NCBI GenBank assembly: GCA_030041005.1
Contig: JASHOR010000040.1
Coordinates: forward strand, 1 to 36,678
Direction: 5' to 3'
DNA from: Xanthobacteraceae bacterium
GTDB lineage: Bacteria > Pseudomonadota > Alphaproteobacteria > Rhizobiales > Xanthobacteraceae
DNA: 36,678 nt
Position numbers and translations under genes: made by a program. Below the pieces are notes generated by a model that made no database searches, was not told the DNA's origin, and worked only from the letters and a program-made list of their open reading frames with translations. Below, piece after piece: positions 32,785 to 36,678 of this stretch. Each line of letters starts with the position of its first letter. Within the stretch, counting starts at the first letter, position 1.

Positions 32785-33672
32785 ATGGCTTTGTCGAGCA
32801 TGACGGGGTTTGCTCGCAGTCATGGCGTTTGCGGCTCCTACGGCTGGGCTTGGGAGATCAAGTCCGTCAACGGCAAGGGTTTGGATTTGCGGTTGCGGCT
32901 GCCGCCCGGCTGGGACGCAATCGATGCGACAGTGCGCTCTCGCGCCGCCCAGTCGCTTTCGCGCGGGTCGATCCAGGCAAACCTGACTGTGGAGCGCACC
33001 AGCGCGGTCCCCTCGGTGCGCATCAATACGGCGGTGCTCGAGGCGATCGTCGTGGCCGCGCGGCAGTTGGCGCGGCGCATCGAAGCCTCGCCGCCGACGC
33101 TTGATGGATTGCTCGGCCTCAAGGGCGTCATCGAGATCAGCGATGCCGCCGAGGGCGAGCAAGAGCGGCAAAGCGCCGAAGCTGCGGTGATCACCGGATT
33201 CGACCAGGCGGTCGCGGCGCTTGCGGACATGCGGCTGCGCGAAGGGGCGGCCCTTGCCGGCGTGCTGGCGGTGCGGCTCGGCGAGATCGCCGCTTTGACC
33301 GAGCGCGCCGAACGCGTTCCCGGCCGCCGGCCCGAGGCCATCCGCGCGCGGCTTGCCGAACAGGTTGCCGCGCTGCTGGCGCAGTCCGAACGTTTCGATG
33401 CCGACCGTCTGCATCAGGAGGCGATCCTGATTGCGACCAAAGCCGACGTGCGTGAGGAGCTCGATCGACTTATCGCGCACCTCGCGCAGGCCCGGCTTCT
33501 GCTCGGTCAGGGCGGATCGGTCGGCCGCCGGCTCGATTTCCTCGCCCAGGAGTTCAATCGCGAAGCCAACACGTTGTGCGCCAAGGCCAACGACGTCGAG
33601 CTGACCAATATCGGGCTCGAACTCAAGGCCGCGGTCGAGCAATTTCGCGAGCAGGTGCAGAACGTGGAATAA
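32785..33672 (+). CDS. yicC: YicC/YloC-family endoribonuclease
   Basis: A 295-residue protein of the YicC family, recently described as an RNase that can act on small RNAs. It has the conserved start SSMTGFARS, then WEIKSVNGKGLDLRLRLPPG, the FDADRLHQEAILIATKADVREELDRLIAHL block, and the C-terminal signature GRRLDFLAQEFNREANTLCAKANDVELTNIGLELKAAVEQFREQVQN. Length is normal. It sits between mltG and gmk, three bases before gmk, as in many bacteria; the coupling to gmk is conserved but its reason is not understood. Confidence 0.93.
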   Translation: MALSSMTGFARSHGVCGSYGWAWEIKSVNGKGLDLRLRLPPGWDAIDATVRSRAAQSLSRGSIQANLTVERTSAVPSVRINTAVLEAIVVAARQLARRIEASPPTLDGLLGLKGVIEISDAAEGEQERQSAEAAVITGFDQAVAALADMRLREGAALAGVLAVRLGEIAALTERAERVPGRRPEAIRARLAEQVAALLAQSERFDADRLHQEAILIATKADVREELDRLIAHLAQARLLLGQGGSVGRRLDFLAQEFNREANTLCAKANDVELTNIGLELKAAVEQFREQVQNVE

Positions 33673-33675
33673 TCG

Positions 33676-34338
33676 ATGGCACCCGCCGGTCGAAAAGCAA
33701 GAACTGTACGGAAAATCGCCCGGCGCGGAGTGATGTTCGTTCTCTCTTCGCCTTCGGGCGCCGGCAAGACCACGCTGTCCCGCCTGCTGCTGCGCACGGA
33801 TCGCCATGTCGATCTCTCCATCTCGGTGACGACGCGTCCGAAGCGGCGGGGCGAAATCAACGGTCGCGACTACCACTTCATCGACGGCGCGCGCTTCGAG
33901 GAGATGGTCAAGTCGGGCGAACTTCTGGAATGGGCGGAAGTCTTCGGTCACCGCTACGGCACGCCGCGGCGGCCGGTGCAGCGCGCATTGGCGGCCGGCC
34001 GCGACGTCTTGTTCGACATCGATTGGCAGGGCACCCAGCAATTGCGCGAAAAAGCGCGCGAGGATCTGGTCAGCGTCTTCATCCTGCCGCCGAGCGTTGG
34101 CGAACTCGAACGGCGGCTCAAAGCGCGGGCGCAGGACAGCAAGGAGATCATCGGCGCCCGTATGGCCAAGGCCGCCGGTGAAATGAGCCATTGGCCCGAA
34201 TACGACTACGTGATCGTCAACACCGACAAGGCTCGGGCCTTTGCCGAAGTGCGCGCCATCCTGCATGCCGAGCGACTGAAGCGCGAGCGGCAGATCGGGC
34301 TGTCCGATTTCGTGCGCGCGCTGCAGGCGAAGCTGTAA
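33676..34338 (+). CDS. gmk: Guanylate kinase
   Basis: Phosphorylates GMP to GDP. The 220-residue protein has the P-loop SSPSGAGKTT (residues 24-33), the GMP-binding block SVTTRPKRRGEINGRDYHFID, GELLEWAEVFGHRYGTP, DIDWQGTQQL and a normal C-terminal domain. The first 18 residues are a basic extension. It starts three bases after yicC and is the last gene of the + strand cluster. Confidence 0.97.
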   Translation: MAPAGRKARTVRKIARRGVMFVLSSPSGAGKTTLSRLLLRTDRHVDLSISVTTRPKRRGEINGRDYHFIDGARFEEMVKSGELLEWAEVFGHRYGTPRRPVQRALAAGRDVLFDIDWQGTQQLREKAREDLVSVFILPPSVGELERRLKARAQDSKEIIGARMAKAAGEMSHWPEYDYVIVNTDKARAFAEVRAILHAERLKRERQIGLSDFVRALQAKL

Positions 34339-34348
34339 GGCTCGGACG

Positions 34349-35407
34349 TCAGGCGACGGTCAGCACCGTGCGTCCGACCACGCGACCCGCGCGCAGATCG
34401 TCGAGCGCGGCCTGCGCCTCGCGCAAGGGGCGTTCGCGCGTCGGGATTGGCGCGATCTTGCCGGCGCGCGCCAGGTCGAACAATTCCCGCGCCTCGGCCA
34501 GCGTGCCGGTCAGCGTGCCTTCGATCGACATCGCTTTGATGGCGAACATGGCCGCCGCGATCGAGAAGGTGCCGCCGAGAAGCCCGGTCACTACGACCTT
34601 GCCGCCGCGGGCAAGCACCGCGGTGGCGAATTGCAGCGACTTGTCGGAGCCGACGAAATCGCAGACCGCGAGCAGGCCGCCGGTCGCGCTGACAACGTCG
34701 CGGCGAGCCTGCGGGTCGGAGGGGTCGTAGGCTGCGGTCGCGCCGGCGGCGAGCGCCGCCTTGCGTTTCTGTGCGTCGATGTCGGCGACGATCGGCGGCT
34801 CGCGGAACAGCGCTCGGGCGATTGAAAGTCCCATCATGCCGACGCCGCCAACTCCGATGAGGAGCACCGGGCCGCTGGGTACGCGATCGGCAAGGCGCTT
34901 GAGCGCCGAATAGGCGGTGAGTCCGGAGCACATCAGCGGTCCGGCAAATGCCGGTGACAGCGGCGCGTAGTCGAGCAGGTAGCGCGGATGCGGGACGAGC
35001 GCATGAGTGGCGAAGCCGCCGTCAGCCGCGATGCCGAGATGGTGGTGCTTGGAGCACAGATTCTCTTGGCCCGCGCGACAGGCCGCGCATTGGCCGCAGC
35101 CGATCCACGGATAGACCGCGACCCGGGCGCCGGCCTTCGCGCCCTCGGTCGCGTCGCCCGCGCTCTCGATCACGCCGGCGATCTCGTGGCCCAATGTGAA
35201 TGGCAGGGGGCGATCCTTGGTGATGTCGAGCTTCCTGTCGCCGCCGAGTTCGAAATAGCCGTCCTGCAAATGCAGATCGGAATGGCACACCCCGCAGCGC
35301 TCGACACGGACAAGGACTTCGCTGCCGCACGGCGTTGGGCAATCGATGACGGTCTCGCACAGCGGCTGCCCGTAGGCGGTCAGCGATTGGCGGCGCATCT
35401 TGCTCAT
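34349..35407 (-). CDS. Zinc-dependent alcohol dehydrogenase
   Basis: A 352-residue medium-chain dehydrogenase. Catalytic-zinc ligands are Cys38 ([10 protein letters not shown]), His74-Glu75 (GHE) and Cys160. The structural-zinc cysteines are 104, 107, 110 and 118 ([15 protein letters not shown]). The NAD loop is [13 protein letters not shown]. The closest functional class is the bacterial alcohol or aldehyde-type dehydrogenase; the substrate is unknown. The start (ATG 35407) overlaps the stop of rsmA by four bases, so it is the last gene of the pdxA-rsmA-adh transcript. Its stop faces that of gmk across ten bases. Confidence 0.93.
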   Translation of the reverse strand: MSKMRRQSLTAYGQPLCETVIDCPTPCGSEVLVRVERCGVCHSDLHLQDGYFELGGDRKLDITKDRPLPFTLGHEIAGVIESAGDATEGAKAGARVAVYPWIGCGQCAACRAGQENLCSKHHHLGIAADGGFATHALVPHPRYLLDYAPLSPAFAGPLMCSGLTAYSALKRLADRVPSGPVLLIGVGGVGMMGLSIARALFREPPIVADIDAQKRKAALAAGATAAYDPSDPQARRDVVSATGGLLAVCDFVGSDKSLQFATAVLARGGKVVVTGLLGGTFSIAAAMFAIKAMSIEGTLTGTLAEARELFDLARAGKIAPIPTRERPLREAQAALDDLRAGRVVGRTVLTVA

Positions 35408-36318
35408 CCCCGCGCTCCGTTCTGTTCCGGCTCGGCACTGCCATCATGCCCGCTGCCGCCGCTCGTGGCGAGGGCGCGCGCCAGGGCGACAAACCCGGCG
35501 ACGGAGATGTTTTCTGCTCGGGCCGTGGCGTCCGCGCCTGCAGCCGCAAGCAAGCCGGTCACGTCGACGCCGAGCGAGCGCAGGCTTTGCCGCAGCATTT
35601 TGCGCCGTTGGCCAAATGCCGCCTGAGTCACCCGCTCCAGGAGCCGGCGTTCGCAGGGCGCCGGAGCCGGGCGCGGCGCCAGACGTACCAGCGCGGACGT
35701 AACCTTCGGCGGCGGCACGAATGCAGACGCGTTGACCTCGAACAGGATGCGAGTCTCGCAACGCCACTGCGCCAACACCGATAATCGTCCGTAGCTCTTT
35801 GATCCGGGCTCGGCCACGATGCGTTCGGCGACCTCGCGCTGAAACATCAGAATGGCGCGGTCATACCAGGGTGGCCAAGGCTCGATGCTGAGCCAGGAGA
35901 CCAAGAGCGCCGTGGCGATGTTGTAGGGCAGATTGGCGACGATGCTCACCCCCTTGGGCGGCAGATGGGCGCGCGGATCGAACGCAAGCGCATCCGCTGC
36001 GACGACATCGAGCCGGCCCGGATAATGCGCGGCGATCTCGTCGAGCGCCGCAATTGCCCGCCCGTCGCGCTCGACCGCGACGACACGCGCTGCGCCGAGG
36101 CGAAGCAGCGCTCGGGTCAGCGCGCCGGGCCCCGGACCGACCTCGAATATCGTGGCGTCGCCGAGCGGCCCGGCAGCATGCGCGATGCGCGCAGCGAGGT
36201 TGAGGTCGAACAGAAAATTCTGGCCGAGCGATTTCTTGGCGGCGAGACCGTGACGGCGAATGACCTCGCGCAGCGGCGGCAGGCCGTCCGGCCCAATGGC
36301 CGCGGCGGCTGCGTTCAC
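35404..36318 (-). CDS. rsmA: 16S rRNA dimethyladenosine transferase RsmA (KsgA)
   Basis: Dimethylates two adjacent adenosines near the 3' end of 16S rRNA, a late 30S assembly step. The 304-residue protein has [21 protein letters not shown], the SAM motif [14 protein letters not shown] (about residues 59-72), [11 protein letters not shown] (about 129), and [11 protein letters not shown] and [12 protein letters not shown] later. The GTG at 36318 overlaps the pdxA stop by four bases (GTGA). This gives a normal-length start; longer frames upstream lie antisense or out of frame within pdxA. Confidence 0.96.
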   Translation of the reverse strand: MNAAAAAIGPDGLPPLREVIRRHGLAAKKSLGQNFLFDLNLAARIAHAAGPLGDATIFEVGPGPGALTRALLRLGAARVVAVERDGRAIAALDEIAAHYPGRLDVVAADALAFDPRAHLPPKGVSIVANLPYNIATALLVSWLSIEPWPPWYDRAILMFQREVAERIVAEPGSKSYGRLSVLAQWRCETRILFEVNASAFVPPPKVTSALVRLAPRPAPAPCERRLLERVTQAAFGQRRKMLRQSLRSLGVDVTGLLAAAGADATARAENISVAGFVALARALATSGGSGHDGSAEPEQNGARG

Positions 36319-36678
36319 GGCGCCATCGCCAATGCCGGCTTGTCCGCCAGCGCCAGCCGCGCCGCCAGCCGCAACGCGGCGATCAGGCTGGTCGCATCGG
36401 CCGTGCCCGTACCGGCGATGTCGAAAGCGGTGCCGTGATCGGGCGAGGTGCGCACGAACGGCAAGCCAAGCGTAACGTTGACGGCGTGATCGAAGGCGAG
36501 CGTTTTGATCGGGATCAGTGCCTGATCGTGATACATGCACAATGCCGCGTCGTAGCCGGCGCGGGCGGCTTCGTGGAACAGCGAATCGGCCGGCAATGGA
36601 CCGCGCACGTCGATGCCCTCGGCGGCTAGTCGCGCGACGGCCGGCGCGACGATGGTGCGGTCCTCTTCGCCGAGAGTG
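36315..36678 (-). CDS. pdxA: 4-hydroxythreonine-4-phosphate dehydrogenase, 5' part outside window
   Basis: Enzyme of vitamin B6 synthesis. Only the C-terminal 120 residues are in the window: [34 protein letters not shown], then [59 protein letters not shown]. The YHDQ histidine and the [12 protein letters not shown] block are diagnostic. The frame is open to the right edge. pdxA followed by rsmA with overlapping stop and start is the widespread order. Confidence 0.95.
   Translation of the reverse strand, partial: TLGEEDRTIVAPAVARLAAEGIDVRGPLPADSLFHEAARAGYDAALCMYHDQALIPIKTLAFDHAVNVTLGLPFVRTSPDHGTAFDIAGTGTADATSLIAALRLAARLALADKPALAMAP

Noticed and set aside
1-36678. CRISPR arrays, rRNA, tRNA, insertion sequences, integrases, riboswitches
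   Set aside because: None could be recognised by eye on either strand. Short tandem repeats at 8875-9028 lack the spacer structure of a CRISPR array.

Overview
The window reads as a stretch of a high-GC alphaproteobacterial chromosome, most likely order Hyphomicrobiales (Bradyrhizobium/Xanthobacteraceae-like). The evidence is the gene order, which as I recall it is typical of that group: fabD-fabG-acpP-fabF-mltG-yicC-gmk, rpsF-rpsR-rplI, dnaB-alr-radA, and cvpA-purF-SDR. Other signs are an Omp25/31-type outer-membrane protein and an orphan Bug-type (TctC) binding protein. The species cannot be fixed from the sequence alone.

Positions 1 to about 6490 are an accessory region. It holds an AbiEii nucleotidyltransferase toxin homologue whose 3' end is lost, followed by three hairpins. 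Next come a Phd/PemK-like toxin-antitoxin pair with an overlapping promoter and operator, a run of small uncharacterised + strand genes (2212-3472), a secreted small protein, and a RelE/HigB-HTH pair whose toxin gene is frameshifted. An orphan 209-residue protein and a 0.9 kb stretch without a convincing gene close the region. No integrase, transposase or tRNA was seen, so the island boundaries are not defined.

Positions 6498 to 11477 hold single metabolic and envelope genes: an ArsC/Spx-like protein, an outer-membrane beta-barrel, a Bug protein divergent from an isocitrate lyase/PEP mutase-family enzyme with tandem repeats between them, an NnrU-like membrane protein, and panB (pantothenate synthesis). 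Positions 11713 to 14447 form a + strand run: a membrane-anchored TPR protein, a proline-rich lipoprotein with tryptophan repeats, and the ribosome-assembly GTPase Der.

Positions 14470 to 24254 are mostly on the - strand: cvpA, purF and an SDR (purine entry), dnaB-alr-radA (replication, D-alanine supply, recombination), and a cyclopropane fatty acid synthase. One + strand membrane protein lies between cvpA and radA. Two related palindromic elements fill the purF-cvpA gap. Positions 24510 to 27156 carry a small c-type cytochrome and the rpsF-rpsR-rplI ribosomal operon.

Positions 27337 to 34338 are the fatty-acid synthesis cluster fabD-fabG-acpP-fabF followed by mltG, yicC and gmk. Together they supply malonyl-ACP, the reductase and condensing steps, a peptidoglycan terminase, an RNase and GMP kinase. 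The window ends with - strand pdxA (partial), rsmA and a zinc alcohol dehydrogenase, joined by 4-base stop/start overlaps.

No clearly new multi-gene system could be demonstrated. The best candidates for something undescribed are the small-gene operon at 2212-3472, the paired palindromic elements at 16685-16844, the tandem repeats at 8875-9028, and the frameshifted, apparently leaderless higB-type gene at 4498-4861.
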